The notes beneath the pieces were generated by a model. That model did not search any database. It had not been told where the DNA came from and saw nothing but the letters and a program-made list of their open reading frames with translations. Source: Lineus longissimus (taxonomy: Eukaryota; Nemertea; Pilidiophora; Heteronemertea; Lineidae). From it: a stretch of DNA of 64,000 nt. A program made the position numbers and the translations under genes. Below, piece by piece: positions 33,308 to 45,903 of the stretch; positions within the stretch are counted from its first letter, which is position 1; each line of letters starts with the position of its first letter. The DNA is taken from the NCBI RefSeq assembly GCF_910592395.1, contig NC_088323.1:15797501-15861500 (forward strand), in the 5' to 3' direction.

Positions 33308-35224
33308 ACTCTTATCATTTGGACGTTGAGCATTATGACATGTAAAACTTAAAGAGTCCGTTCAGGATTTGGGGGTAACTACTGTAGGAGTCCTAAAGAA
33401 TTGTTCTCGTAATCTATGGATAAATAGTGGAAACAGCAATCTTAATTGTGATAAGTAAGTATTCAAGTAGAATAAATGACTATGAAAGGAGAATCCTGTT
33501 TACTTGATTTTTCGACAATTACCCTATCCAAAACCTGTGGAACTCCAGAGTAATTCTTATGTTCGGAACTGGCACCGTAAGCCTAGCATTCGCTAACGTA
33601 AACACAGGTTTCCATGTGCATTTTTAGCGTAAAAGGTGGTGTTAACGCTAGGGATTGTGTTATCGGAGCCAGTTCTTAACCTCTCGTGAAAGCACTCTTA
33701 CATGAAAAGTCCATACTACAAGCGCTAACGGTAACGTTAGTCTTAGGATTTCCTAAAACTCGCATTTATCCCAGATCTCGCCCCAAACCTTCCAATCCCA
33801 ATAAATCAATTCACCGATTAATTTTTGGAGCCACCCTGTATAAAACCGCGGGTTGCAATAGGCCTTCTCACCCAATCGGATCAATTTCAAATCAAGACTA
33901 CATGTCGATTTCACGACCCGACAAGCGACTGAGCGAAGTTCCTTCAGACATTCATCGAGAACCCGACCTCAGCCAATCATGGTAAGGTCCCATTGTAAAG
34001 ACACCATGCATGTGATATGAGTGGGCCGGTCACGCAAGATTTTAATGAGGTGGACACTTGTACCCATAAAAACAAGGTTTTAGAGTATATATAATTGCAG
34101 TAACGGATTCACATGGTGATATAAAAGCTAGCTACAGATTGTACATGTCAATATTAGATAAGCTAAATACAACCTGAGAAGTATTTTGGCAGCAGGCATA
34201 TAGTTTCTGGACTTAAATTAAGTACATGTATGACGCGTCATGAGAGCTAAAGGTGTGGTGAAATATAACCGATGAAAATTGTAGTAAAAAGTTGGCTTAC
34301 CTGTAGAAAAGGAGACAAGAATGTTAATTATGGTTAGACGCAGTTTAATTGGTCTCCTGCAGCATGAGCTGACGATTCCGCCTGGGTCAAGATGTTATAA
34401 AGCAGGCCTAGATCATGCCCGGAGCCAATCAAAATGCTCGAACCACAAACGACATCCTGTGACCCTCAACGTTTGGACGGTTGGAAAAGGAACATTTTGG
34501 CTGGACCCTGTCGTGCCCAGACGCGAACTTAAGAATTTATATAACTTGTAAATCGGACGGTCTCGTTAATTTGAAACGAACCGTTTTTGATAAAATGTTG
34601 ACCGGTCCCTAGAGTTTGTTCGGGCACGCAGTATTTAATTAATGATCGTGGCAGTGAGATTTGATTGATCTTTGCCGAAGCGGATGATTAATCCAGAGTT
34701 ACACCGATCTTCGAAATGCTGAAGTAAATAACGCGCCATTGTCCAGTCTGTGATGACAGGGAGTGATGTCATTAAAAGAGAGTGAAGTGGACGTTCACGT
34801 TCAGGCGAGTTGCTGGACTTGTCCTAGACAATATTGTTTAGCTTAAATGGGTGAAAAGTCGATATTTACTACTTTACACCCTCAGTCCTATGCTATTTCT
34901 ATTAGCTTAGCGCCAGGCCCGTGGGCCTCTTGTTATGAGATTAAGCCAGTGGATGACATATGACCGTCTCAGATTTGCCTAACATTTTTTGGTGAAAGGC
35001 CTATGGGTAGATAGGAAAATCTCGAAATTCCACGTCCCTAAAACTAACAGCTTTTTTTCTAGGGCCTCTGAACGGTCACTGTTTTGAGGGTCAAAATTGG
35101 ACTTCTTAATCAAATTCCTTTTGAAGTTGAAATATCTCATTGCGCCAGTAACTGCCCAACTGTCGGTCTATGATGGAAGGAGCTGCAGAAAATTGAAAAG
35201 TTTCCGTGGGTAGTTGAGGGCGCT
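33308..35224. other. Single-copy spacer between inverted segments
   Basis: No gene recognised. A short imperfect inverted repeat spans about 33560-33690 (AACTGGCACCG against CGGAGCCAGTT). Frames of up to 99 codons at 33686 and 76 codons at 34321 have no recognised domain. Confidence 0.4.
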
Positions 35225-35321
35225 GCAAAACAGTGCTTTTTTTCTCAAATGACCCATGTATTTCAGGCATCATGCAAAACAGTACTTTTTTTCTCAAATG
35301 ACCCATGTATTTCAGGCATCC
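35225..35321. repeat. 49-bp tandem duplication
   Basis: Two adjacent copies (35225 and 35274) sharing CTCAAATGACCCATGTATTT and TCAGGCATC, with few differences. Confidence 0.9.
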
Positions 35322-35564
35322 CTGGACTGCGCCCTCAACATCTCAAGCTAGTTCATGCATGATAGCAATCTCCCGGTCGCCGGGCCAAAATGTCCAATTT
35401 ACATACACCCGTTGAAATTGTCACAGAGTCCATCTGCCACAGTTTGATCGTCCACACACTGATCCAGTATGTATAGTGAGCTGCTTGTAACATCGATTGA
35501 AAAGTCTTCCTGTTATGTTTCGATAAAAAAAAACATTTTAAGGATGGCGTGATAGTATTTTTAG

Positions 35565-35830
35565 CTCAGCTGACAAAGTCAGCTGAGATTGTCAAATAAG
35601 CTGCTTAGTGGCGTTCGCTGTCCGTCCGTCCGTCCGGACGTCCGTCCGTCGGGCCGTCCGTCCGTCGATCCGTTAAACCCATGGTGCACATTTTGTAACC
35701 GTAAGGCCTAGAGACTTCAATTTTGCATTTCTGGATACTTCTGGTCAAACACTACTTTCAAAACAAAATTTGTCGCCATTTGACCTACATTCAGCGTGTG
35801 GCCGATATTTCCGGCCAGTGGCCAAATTAG
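35565..35830. repeat. Hairpin-headed interspersed repeat with (GTCC)n
   Basis: The palindrome CTCAGCTGAC / GTCAGCTGAG (35565-35587) is followed by a GTCC-rich tract at 35620-35672. A similar tract plus GGTGAGCT block lies at 13936-14404, suggesting one widespread repeat superfamily. Confidence 0.6.
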
Positions 35831-36037
35831 CAGGCATACAGGCACCTGCAAGCACATAGAATTAAGGATAAGCAAGGAATAATGTTATAGTGGAGTGATA
35901 AACTCAAGGAATGGCTTTTAATGACGGAATGACGGAATGACGGAATATATTTACAATTTACAGAACACGAATATGTACACTCATGGTCAAAAGTAAATGG
36001 ACACCAGTTTTCTTGAATTTCTCAAAAACTAGGCTAG
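35831..36037. repeat. Short AATGACGG tandem and junction to inverted array
   Basis: Three copies of AATGACGG at about 35920-35946. Receptor-array homology starts at about 36038. Confidence 0.6.
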
Positions 36038-37325
36038 CTGCGAGAAGCGGCAATGTTGACTGTCCTCTTTTAAGGATCGTGATGCCAAGCGAGTAGCAGA
36101 GATCAGTGTAAAAATAAGCCTACCCGTTATTAGAGACAAAGTAAGTGTTCTGGTTCACTCCCCACTTTTATGATTCTATCATACTTTATAATTTTGTAAG
36201 AGATGTTAATAAGGAAACTTTTCATATCGCTCACATTTCTAGAAAAATTGTTTTGATTTATTTTTATGCACCTCGATCAAATGATACTTGATGTCGCGCA
36301 GCTTTAGCCCATTGAAATTTTGAGCGCCACTGCCCCATTGGCCCGATTTGGGGGCAGGCTTCCAATAGATATCATTTCTTTATTTCCTCCTTGGTAGAAG
36401 ATTGCAAAACAACATATTTACAACAACAACAAAAAACAACAAAATTGCACAAACAATATGTTAATGACACGGCCATTCACTGTTCAATTATCAGGAGTAC
36501 TCTCACACAGGCCCGATTCATTCCAACTTAAATGGGCTTATTTGTTGGCGGGATTTTCGTGTGACACACTTCTGGCACGAATGGGTTCGGGAAAACTAAC
36601 GAAAGCGGGCAATTCGTGTATCTTTTTGCTTAATCCTTAATGACCTGAAAGCATGATCAACATTATTCCATATACAAGTATAACGCGCTACTGCTTCTAA
36701 AAAAGGTAAATGTTGCTGGATGCAGTTTCAGTGGCAGATTATCCAATTACCGAGACTGGAAATCGATAACTTTTTTAAAATCAATGCATCTGATTTATAC
36801 CTCACACCAAACGTGCTTCGTTTTAGTTCTGATATTCCATTGTAGCAATACCAACTTAGTCGCAGGTGAGATGAGACGGGGCTTGGAATTACTGCGGTAC
36901 GAACACTCAATGTTACACACACAATGAAGAGACAGGGCCTTCGATAAGAGCAGCTTGCAGTCAATTTGAAAACGTTCCACCACGTGCTTTCACCATAGGT
37001 GCAGCTGTCAATATAAAATTTCAATATAATATCCTGGACTGTATCTGGTGAGTTACCAATTGAAGTCTAGTGAGTCCCTAGGGTAAAATACGTGTATCAG
37101 TGAAGCAATCTAAATGTTAGAGGGTGATAATTGTTATACTTGGGCCAGGTTTAATGAAATGGTCCCTGATGCTGATTCAAGACGTCCGAGGAGAGCCTCA
37201 TCGTAGGTGGGTTCAAAATGGCGAATGGAGGTCAAGAGGTTACCCCAACAGATCGAAATAAGCCAGGATATTGAATGAGAAAATTAACAGTTAGGCCACG
37301 GATAGATTAGGCTATTTATTGATGG
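36038..37325 (+). promoter_or_regulatory. 5' leader and upstream region of G8
   Basis: Inverse of 18436-19720. The donor CTG|GTGAGT is at 37047/37048. An AAG|GTAAAT donor-like site is near 36705. The leader block (36830-37047) is open across about 57 codons in the frame that would join the receptor, but that frame has no ATG and a TGA at its start, so I treat it as untranslated. Confidence 0.5.
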
Positions 37326-37596
37326 TTACAGTCCAAGTCACAAATGACATCCATCCTGCTGCGCGTCAGTGACGCACAACGTACGACGCAGTTGCACGCT
37401 ATTGACGCACCAGTGACGCATTTATCTCTCTATGTTTCGCGTATATTACGCGCAACTAACCGACGCACTGGGCAGCTGACGCGCCAATGAGGCGATTCTA
37501 GGGATGTCAATTGTGATTTGGACTGTAAAACATACTTGCGTTACTTCGAGGAATCCAGCCCTAAGTGTAAGCGATCTTATCTTTATGTATTTCTAG
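37048..37596 (+). other. Predicted 5' intron of G8
   Basis: Donor GTGAGT at 37048-37053; acceptor TATTTCTAG ending at 37596. Length 549 bases, equal to the G1 intron. Confidence 0.55.
37326..37528. mobile_element. Intronic MITE of G8
   Basis: A-lineage copy in inverted orientation, with TTACAGTCCAAGTCAC and GTGATTTGGACTGTAA ends. Confidence 0.8.
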
Positions 37597-37612
37597 GGAC
37601 AGCACCGATAAA

Positions 37613-38764
37613 ATGAATGTCACTGAGGCAATGGAGTCTCTGCCGCTTCAAATGAATGTCACCATGTCAGTGGTGTCTCTGCCACTTACAATGAATGTCA
37701 CCGAGGCAATGGAGGTTACGTCTTCTCTTACCACAACCATTCAGGGCGTTGTAAAATGTCTTTCTGGCTACAGACCGAAATCATTTTCAAGTTGGAGGCG
37801 CTATCTTAGGTTTATCCTCCACGTGCCTTTGATGCTGACCTTCACACCTCTGGGTGTTGTTGGGAATTGTCTGGCTTTTATCGTTATCGGTCGTGAGCGG
37901 CCATTAACATCAACATCTATTTTCCTCAGAGCATTGGCTGTTGCTGATTGCCTTGTAGTGCTAACTGAACTACGCAGTACCATGGAGCGATTGCATTATT
38001 ATGTGGTATTAATGAACACATATTGGGAATACTATCACACATTGTACCCATATATTCGGATGTTGATGTTGTTTGCCAAGTCGACATCCAACTACCTCAC
38101 GGTCTGCGTTGCAATCGAGCGGTTTATAGCTGTCTGCAGACCGTTAAAGGCAGCCTCGATTTGTACAAATCGAAACGCTTATATCACAGTTGGATGTGTA
38201 TTAAGCTGCTCATTTGTATACGTCATTCCACTGCGGTTTTCCTACTCGCTCAAGTACTCCTACGATCCTTGCGTTGGCAGGACGAGACCTAAATGGACGC
38301 GTTCTGAACTCTATTACCATCCGTTTTACCAATTTTTTTATTATCGAGGCCTTGCAGTTTTGTTCGTTTCTTTATTGCCAATGATTATTTTGATATTCAC
38401 CACTTATAATGTGTTGAAATCTCTCAAGGCCTCGAGGAGAAAGACTGACATGGCGACGAGAGGTTTAGACAGCCGACGAAGAGGAGCAAATACAGCCACA
38501 ATACGGGTGCTGGTGGTCGTGATGGTATTCCTTTTACTAGAGACACCAAAGGCTGTGAGTGACATAGCTAGTTTGTTAGACGCGTTAACATCTCTTAGTA
38601 TTCGTTACGCTTGGATGAATCCCTTATACTACATTTCCCGTTTTTTGACCTATTTCAACAGCTTCGTTAATTTCTTCATTTACTGCGCAACAGGCAACCG
38701 TTTTAGGAAAGGACTAATTGAGCTGTTCCGACTGAGAAGTGCATCAGGTAACTCATTAAGTTAA
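37613..38764 (+). CDS. G8: class A GPCR, inverted-array copy, mosaic of A and B types
   Basis: The protein is 383 residues from the first MNVT. It has an A-type acceptor and leader (TTTCTAG, 16 bases to ATG) joined to a B-type three-repeat N-terminus, and the long S-G-N-S-L-S tail. Landmarks are intact: cysteine 49 before helix 1, ERF, DPC in ECL2, L-E-T-P and N-F-F-I-Y. Unique pocket residues are H in Y-Y-H-T-L-Y (ECL1/helix 3), KYSYDPC and KWTRSELYYHPFYQFFYYRG in ECL2, and L-L-D-A-L with SIRYAWM in helix 6/ECL3. It is the only complete receptor on the plus strand and probably functional. Confidence 0.88.
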   Translation: MNVTEAMESLPLQMNVTMSVVSLPLTMNVTEAMEVTSSLTTTIQGVVKCLSGYRPKSFSSWRRYLRFILHVPLMLTFTPLGVVGNCLAFIVIGRERPLTSTSIFLRALAVADCLVVLTELRSTMERLHYYVVLMNTYWEYYHTLYPYIRMLMLFAKSTSNYLTVCVAIERFIAVCRPLKAASICTNRNAYITVGCVLSCSFVYVIPLRFSYSLKYSYDPCVGRTRPKWTRSELYYHPFYQFFYYRGLAVLFVSLLPMIILIFTTYNVLKSLKASRRKTDMATRGLDSRRRGANTATIRVLVVVMVFLLLETPKAVSDIASLLDALTSLSIRYAWMNPLYYISRFLTYFNSFVNFFIYCATGNRFRKGLIELFRLRSASGNSLS

Positions 38765-39143
38765 CCAGTCGGTGATTTTAACGTTCGACATCAGGGAGGA
38801 GAATAGATCTTTGCTGAATCGTCTAAGAGAGAATCATACCTCAATCTATCAGAATACAAATTTGGAACCGTTACTTTACCCGGGTGACATTGACTTCTAC
38901 ACCGGTATCGTTGTATAAGCCAAGTTTACTCTCGAACGTTTGACTTAAAACATTGTTTTGGCTTGGTTTAGGGGCGGAGACCGTAAAGAAAGACTGGACG
39001 AGATTACTGATTTAGACAATAGACTCAAGATGCAATATTCCATAACATCGTGTGATTGAAGACGCGCTCACAATGTTATATCTCATCCAAGCAATCGCCA
39101 AAAGATACTGTGATCACATGACAGTACTATTGAAAGCCCAACA
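38765..39143. repeat. Mosaic 3' flank of G8
   Basis: Receptor-proximal bases are type A (ACCCGGGTGACATTGACTTC). After about 38930 they switch to type B (GGTTTAGGGGCGGAGACC). Confidence 0.7.
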
Positions 39144-39290
39144 GATCAGGGCCCGGTTGTTAATGTCACTAACGCTGGCGTCAACTTACCTTGGTGTTAA
39201 GTCTAAAGGCTAAAGTGAAGGAGATAGCGCTATGTTAAGTAAACTCTTACGTTAGCGACAAAAGTTGTTTTGAACTACCAGGCCCTGACC
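39144..39290. mobile_element. MITE with GGTCAGGGCC ends, inverted copy
   Basis: Same element as 30879-31025. Confidence 0.65.
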
Positions 39291-39537
39291 ATATTTTCCG
39301 TTGATGACAAGGGGTTGACAACGACACCAACGCCAGACTAGCCTATACCCAACAACATTCCATTGACTTCAAAGGTCACTTTCTGACACCTCGCCCACTC
39401 GCTAAGAGAGCCAGAAAGAAGAATACAGCCCGCCGTGAGCAGATCATGTTGCAGAAACCTTTCTTTGCGAGAAGCGGCAATGTTGACTGTCCTCTTTTAA
39501 GGATCGTGATGCCAAGCGAGTAGCAGAGATCAGTGTA
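39291..39537. repeat. Truncated A-type distal upstream block
   Basis: Inverse of about 19660-19897. At about 39537 it is fused to the inverse of 15570 downwards, a junction not present in the left array. Confidence 0.65.
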
Positions 39538-41150
39538 ATAGACTTTTGCTCACCTGATTCCTGATGTCAGTAGACCCTATTGATGGTCCTGGTTACAGTA
39601 ATGATAACGACAACAGACCCCTGGGGCACCCATGATTATTGGTCGGGTTATTTACAAGGCGAGTGCCATGGTTGCGTGTTCACCAAACTCCGAAACACTC
39701 TGTGTTCAATATCACATGGTTTGAAAAGTCCTGTATAGAAACGAATGTCCGCCGAACAATGGTTCTTTAATTAGGTGCCTTAATTTCTAAGCTAGTGACG
39801 GTAATGGCCTCTACAGAACCATGATATACGATATATCATAATCGGCCAGCCCACGATAGTCTGGACACCTTTTCCAGGGGGACATTTTCCATTCCTACAC
39901 CGGCTATTGCGAAGCAGGTGAGTTCCTGCTTACTTAAGACTATAAGAGGTACAGGGAGAGTTCTCTCGCCTATCTCCGTTCTCTCGCCTATCAAAACAAA
40001 AAATTGCCGGAAGGAACTACTTTAGTAAGTTCCCGACCATGTTACCACAAGACTACAGACCTGGCTTGAAGAAGGTCAAGTTCCAAGTAGGGAAATTAAT
40101 GGAATCCGTAAGCAGACGTTTCATCATTTCTGGAAGATGATGAAAACAATGAGGCTTTGGATGATGTTACTAGATATGTAACACACAATATAGTAGACAC
40201 CCTCTAACCAAGAAATGGCCATTCTTGACAAGAGTATACCGAGTTTTCACCGTGCTTGACCGTGGATCTACCGAGAAATGCAAAACCGCCGTTGTCCGGA
40301 ACCAAGAAATTACAAAAATCACTGCCCTCTGTTTTCGGGCATCATTGTACATAGATTGCTCCCTTGAGCAGCTTTCCTATCCTCAGGAATTCTTTTCACT
40401 ACAGTCATGTCACCACGTAGCATGGGTGGCATTTCGAGTGAAAAGTTCTTCTTGATGAAATTTTTCTCCTGAAATTCAATCTGGTCAAGGCTAAGCCTTA
40501 CATGCATATTAATGGGACCTCTCTGAAACCGAACGACCACAATTTTACTTAGTAGTAAACCAGCGAGTTTTTTTTCTTAGTTAAGATCTGTTTAAGTTTC
40601 GTGAATACATGTACTAGTATATGCATTTGTTACCAGATTCTTGTATATTAGTTGAGATATTCAACACCCGCCATATATAGATAACAGTAGTAGTCGCCAA
40701 AAGGTAAGATTGTGTGTTTAGGCACGAGGTGGTCGGGGCAATTTAGCGGAAAAACATATGCCCATATGCCCATAGTTACACTTAAACAGCCAATTTACGC
40801 CTTTTGACCTCTGTGATCTTGAAAATTTGGTCAAATCAAAATCCCGTACGATTTGTGATGTATCCTTGCTAGGACAACCTTCCATAAACATTTTATCAAA
40901 AACGAGTAACTCATAATAGAGAGATATCACACTTTTTAGGTTTCCACTTCTGGACCCCCTGGTGGCGAAGTTAAGAATAAAATCTGACCATTCATTCACT
41001 GCCAGAGCTCACCTGACCTGGGGAGTCATGTGTACAAAGTGTCATGTTCACAGCTCTAGCGGTTAAGAAACCAGCAACTGTTTTTGAAACGGGATACAGA
41101 CGACGACGGACGACGGACGATAAGGTGTCGTATAGACTCTTCTACGGTGA
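39538..41150. repeat. Inverted copy of 13936-15575
   Basis: Non-coding duplication block in reverse orientation, including the (GACGACGG)n tract near 41100. No gene. Confidence 0.8.
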
Positions 41151-41944
41151 GCCAAAAAGGTAAGTGTTGCTGGATGCAGTTGCAGCGGCAGATTCTCAAA
41201 TTACGTAGACCGGAAATCGATAAGTTTTGTAACGCAATTCATTCAATACCTCACGCTAAACATGTTTGTCGTTTTGATATTCCATTGTAGCAATACCAAC
41301 TTAGTCGCAGGTGAGATGAGACGGGGCTTGGAATTCCTGCGGTACGAACACTCCATGTTACACACACAATGAAGAGACAGGGTCTTCGATAAGAGCAGCT
41401 TGCAGTCAATTTGAAAACGTTCCACCACGTGCTTTCACCATAGGTGCAGCTGTCAATCTAAAATTTGGATGTAATATCCTGGACTGTATCTGGTGAGTTA
41501 CCAATTGAATTTTAGTGAGTTTCTCTGTTAAATATGTGTAAAAGTGAAGCAATCTAAACGTTATAGGGTGATATTATATTTCGGGTAGGTTTTAATTAAA
41601 TAATCCATTGACCCGAACAGTATACTAACGTCGTCGTTGCAGCTGCTAATCTAAAATTTGGATGTAATATCCTTGACTTATCTGGTGAGTAACCGATTGA
41701 ATTTAATGACAAGGGAAGAATACAGAGGATTGGTTACGTTTGAGAGCAAGAGATGTTTCGACCCGATTCAGCCAATTCGCAGCACAGGTAAACAACACCC
41801 TCGGATACCAAGGTTGGAAATATTAAAACCATTTAGATTTCGTACTGATGGTTACATCCAAGTCACCAATGACATCCATCCTGCTTCGCGATAGTGACGC
41901 ACAATGACGCAAAGCAGGATGGATGTCAGTTGTGACTATGACTG
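41151..41944 (+). repeat. Orphan B-type leader region, end of the inverted array
   Basis: Inverse of 13230-13935, with donors (GTGAGTTACC near 41493 and GTGAGTAACC near 41684) and a scrambled remnant of the intronic MITE (41875-41944). No receptor follows. Array homology ends at about 41945. Confidence 0.7.
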
Positions 41945-43219
41945 TACCTAAAGCCGTACCTCAAACCACCTCATGCCTATATCGCGTGGCCCCCAAGAAA
42001 ACTAAAACTCACTTTCTCAGGCCATAGCGTTTACACTTTTTTAAGATTATGTCATAGCATTTTATGTGTGATCCGCGACAGTTAATTTGTGGCTTTTGAT
42101 GAAAATTTCGGATAAGTATCTCAAGGCATTGTAAAAATAAACCCTGTCCATATTTTATCAACTAAGTCTAAAAACTGTAGAAGTTATAAAAGACAAAGCG
42201 CGTTCCACTTTTTTCTTGGCCACCCGTTATACGTTATCTTACTAGCAATGTTATAATTAAGTTAATATCCGGTACTTGAGCCTGACTAATGACAGCTTGC
42301 TTCGTGTTATTGGCTGCTGAAGATTATATTGAGACGGAGTGACATTTTAATGGCGGGTCGACTTTGAATGTCATATGTCTATCAGACGAAGTCATTGTTT
42401 CATTCAACCTGCACACGACATCCTTCCCACGTGAATGGATAGAGTTTTTCCTTACGCCATCAGTGAGACCTATCCCGAAGGCATGATTCCTTCCTGACAA
42501 TTTGTAACTTATAGATTGAAATGCTTGCTGCTTTCTTCTGAAAGTTGTGTATCTATCGCTATTTTTCTTAACATATGCTGTCAAAAAGCTTATTGTTCCA
42601 TTAGAAAGCCTCAGGCACAGCAAATTACGAGCTGAAATGCATCGCAAGGATTAGGCCAAAGGACCACATGTGTGCGATAATGTCATGTATGAAGCCATTG
42701 CAGATCAGCGTGTTCCTTCTCGCGGAAGCTACAGTCGTTCGCGGGGAAAATAATCATAATTAGCTGATGGAGATACCTTCTTTTTCATGCTCTCATTAGA
42801 AACAGCTATTTTTTACGATAATCGGATGATTTTAGTCCGGCAGGCCTGTGACGAAACGAGTGGACATGCGCCATCGTGGTTCATGGTGTTCGCGTCTTAA
42901 TAAGTGACAGCCTTCAAAGTCTCACCATCAATAACTATTGTTCAGTGATCGAATAGCACAGCTTACTAGCGTATATTTGCTCAACGGAGCAGTTCAGCTT
43001 GTCCTCTCATTGGGAGATGGAATAATTGGCAGTGAGTTTGGTAGGTCCAGATAGAATGGGACCAAACTCTGCCCGACGGGACTCAAGGTCACCTGTACGT
43101 CACTGCGATAATTCAACGGGCCTACCTTTGCATTGTTGTCCAGAATCATTGGAGAGAATTGATTGAAAAATCGTTAGACTTCCAATACAGACATCGCCTG
43201 TGAGATGTTATCCACTTTA
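41945..43219. other. No recognisable feature
   Basis: Single-copy sequence. A 107-codon frame on the minus strand (42324-42647) lacks any recognised domain. Confidence 0.4.
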
Positions 43220-43335
43220 CCCTGATAACCCTTTGATAAGACTGTAGAACAATGGGAATTTAGGCCTAGGTGCGACTGGGCTTTGTTTAAAGACAATAGA
43301 CAGTGTATTGGCCTAGGCCTGAACTCTATGAAATA
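43220..43335. repeat. Interspersed repeat, copy 1
   Basis: About 110 bases (AGAACAATGGGAATTTAGGC, then GGGCTTTGTTTAAAGACAAT and TAGGCCTGAA) recur at 63884-64000, in the same orientation. Confidence 0.75.
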
Positions 43336-44044
43336 CGAGGCGATGGGAAATGCAAGGATTGCCCCAAACACTGTTATTCTGGTATCGCCCCTTTTAAAGA
43401 ACTTTGTAGTGAATTTGTAGCATTCTAACACATAGAATGACATTCCCTAATGTGACACGTCTGGCTGCATTTTCAAATTACGCTTCAGCGAATTTACTCG
43501 ATAACGGGCTGATCCCACTCAAGGTTAGCAACACTCTATTCTCAAAGCGCAAAGGCCGGTCGATGTCAATCTGATCCGATATCCACCAAGTAAGCGCAAG
43601 GTTTAGCTCAGAATCCCGACAAAGGGAAGTGTATTGGTCCAATGAATCGACGCCTAAAAGGAATCAGCCGTCGATTCGTAGCATTTATCGGTAACCTATA
43701 AAATCACTCTACGTGACAGAGAGATCAATCCCGTTCCGCATTTTACTACAAACCGACTAATTGTTTGTTCAATATTATATCAGATTTGTCATGGTGTAAA
43801 TGAAGAAAGATTGACGCTCTGTTTCTTCTTCTTGACACAATACAGGGTGTGCCAGAAATCATGCAACATTTGTTGTTTTTGTTATAATATCACATCAAAA
43901 ATATAAGCGAATGATTATTGATGGTAACATTGGAGGTCATGAGTATAGCTTTCATATGGTGCCTTGATTGCTGCTCCTCTTCTTTCCCATAACCACAACA
44001 CGAGCGACTTTTTCATTCAGTTGGCCACCAGCCGACTCTCGAAT
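43336..44044. other. No recognisable feature
   Basis: Single-copy sequence with no supported frame. Confidence 0.4.
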
Positions 44045-44565
44045 GACACAATCAATCAATCAATCAAGTTACATTTGTATCAAGGCGCCTTTCCGTGGTC
44101 GCACCACGCTCAAGGTGCCACCTCCCCATAGGCTCTTTCGAAGAGCAGAGTTTTTAATTGTCTTTTAAATGTTTTTTCCGGCTGGGATCTTAGTTCGATT
44201 GGAAGTTTATTCCAGAGGTACGGGCCTCACCTTGAAAAGCTGCGGTCACCGTACCTCGATCTGATACGTTTGACCTGAAGGGCCTTGGAGGTAACTGACC
44301 TAGCGCGACCTTCTGTTTCCAGAAAAAGGTCACTGAGGTACTCAGGTCCCACACCATTCAGTGATTTGTGGATAACACAGAGAATCTTAAACTCAATCCT
44401 AGCCTTGATTGGAAGCCAGTGTAGGTCCTTCAGTAAGGGCTTTACGTGGTCAAATTTCTTCCCGCGACATATCAACCTCGCTGCCATATTCTGAACCCGT
44501 TGCAATGGAGCAATAGTCTTATCCGGCAGACCGTATAGAATTCCACATCTAAACCCTCCATAATC
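44045..44565 (-). pseudogene. CR1/L2-type LINE 3' fragment
   Basis: On the minus strand the frame reads Y-G-L-P-D-K then LQRVQNMAARLI, DLHWLPIKARIEFKIL and PYLWNKLPIELRS, the conserved C-terminal segment of these reverse transcriptases, to a stop at 44110. One in-frame TGA (44226 area) interrupts it. The 3' tail is a (GATT)n repeat at 44048-44070. All catalytic motifs are missing. Confidence 0.85.
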
Positions 44566-45903
44566 AGTTAGCAGTTACATAATAAGGCTACAACTTGCAA
44601 AAAGATTTGTTTGTTAAAGTTAATCAATATATTTGATGGATTAGTTTATGTGCAATCTTTGACATTATTTAGATTTATTATCCATACCCCAGTAGTTTTT
44701 GATTTTATACGATGACAATTCAGTTCTAACTTCAAGTCTTGAATGCCACCAGTCAGGCAAGTATTCCCGACTACTGCGAGTTGTCGGCAAATCGGACAGT
44801 TTCGTCTTCTCTACGGCAGAGTAACAACCGCCTAATAGGGGATCCTGACCACAATCTGAATTATTGCTAAATAGATTTGCGCAAAAAGTGCACATCTGCT
44901 GGACATGCCCTTTCTTATTTCGAAAAGAAGGCCTCACAATTTGCTCTGGCTATTGGCATAAAACCATCGGTAAGATTGAGCGAGAAACCGCTTTCTTTAT
45001 GTGTTTTGAAATAATGCTGATATTTGATTGGCAATGTATCGGCAAGATCTAGCCATCTCTGTGAGATATTCCGACCTGGCCCCGCTGTTATCTTATTTCC
45101 TTGAAGAATCGAATCAAGGAGTTTTGAGCGGTTATAGTCGCACGATTCGGCGACTTTTCGTCCTTCGGGATCCTTGCCCGACTTATTATGTAGGTAAAAA
45201 TGAAAGAACAGATGCGTTTAATCTTTTGGCTACAGAACGCATGTTCATTGTGAAAACCACAAATTCACAAAAAAAATATATTCGCATCAATCAACAACTA
45301 GTTTCGGCCAGTGCATCGTCGTTTGATGCGTTTTTGTGTTAATTTGCTAAAAAAAAGGAAAAGCACTGACGAAAAGTGTAACGAATATTTGAAACAAAAC
45401 CTTTCAATGATCTTTTTAATCTTGTACATGAACCACTCTAAGAAACTGAATAAGATTCTAAGAATATTATTTTGATTTTAGACCTGTGAGGTCCGATCCA
45501 TCCATGACGATATATTTTAAGTCGCCCGCTAGTTAAGTGTGGGCGACGTCGATCGGTCAAAGTCGATAATTCTCTTCCATCAAAAAAGGCTTGCAGCTTC
45601 CATAATGCGCTGATAATTGCTCCAAACGGCAATACACGTAAGGGTTTGAAATTGTTGAATAATGTTCGAAAACATGGTCTGCATATCGAATAAACCTCTG
45701 ACAGGTTGTTATAAGATCGGCCGTTGTAAATATCTATGGTTTGGAATCATATCACAGTATTTGCATACAATTGCTAAACCGCCATAGCTTTATTCTTCAT
45801 AGTTTTCTCTATAACATTATTCCTTATTCGAAAGGCCCAGGGGAGTATTGGTAATACTGATGAATTATGGCTTCACACATTTCTCCATTGCTTTGGATGT
45901 GAT
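44566..45903. other. No recognisable feature
   Basis: Two frames of 90 and 104 codons (44665-44937 minus, 45028-45342 plus) have no domain I recognise. The first contains C-x-x-C and W-W-H residues but no complete zinc finger. Confidence 0.4.
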
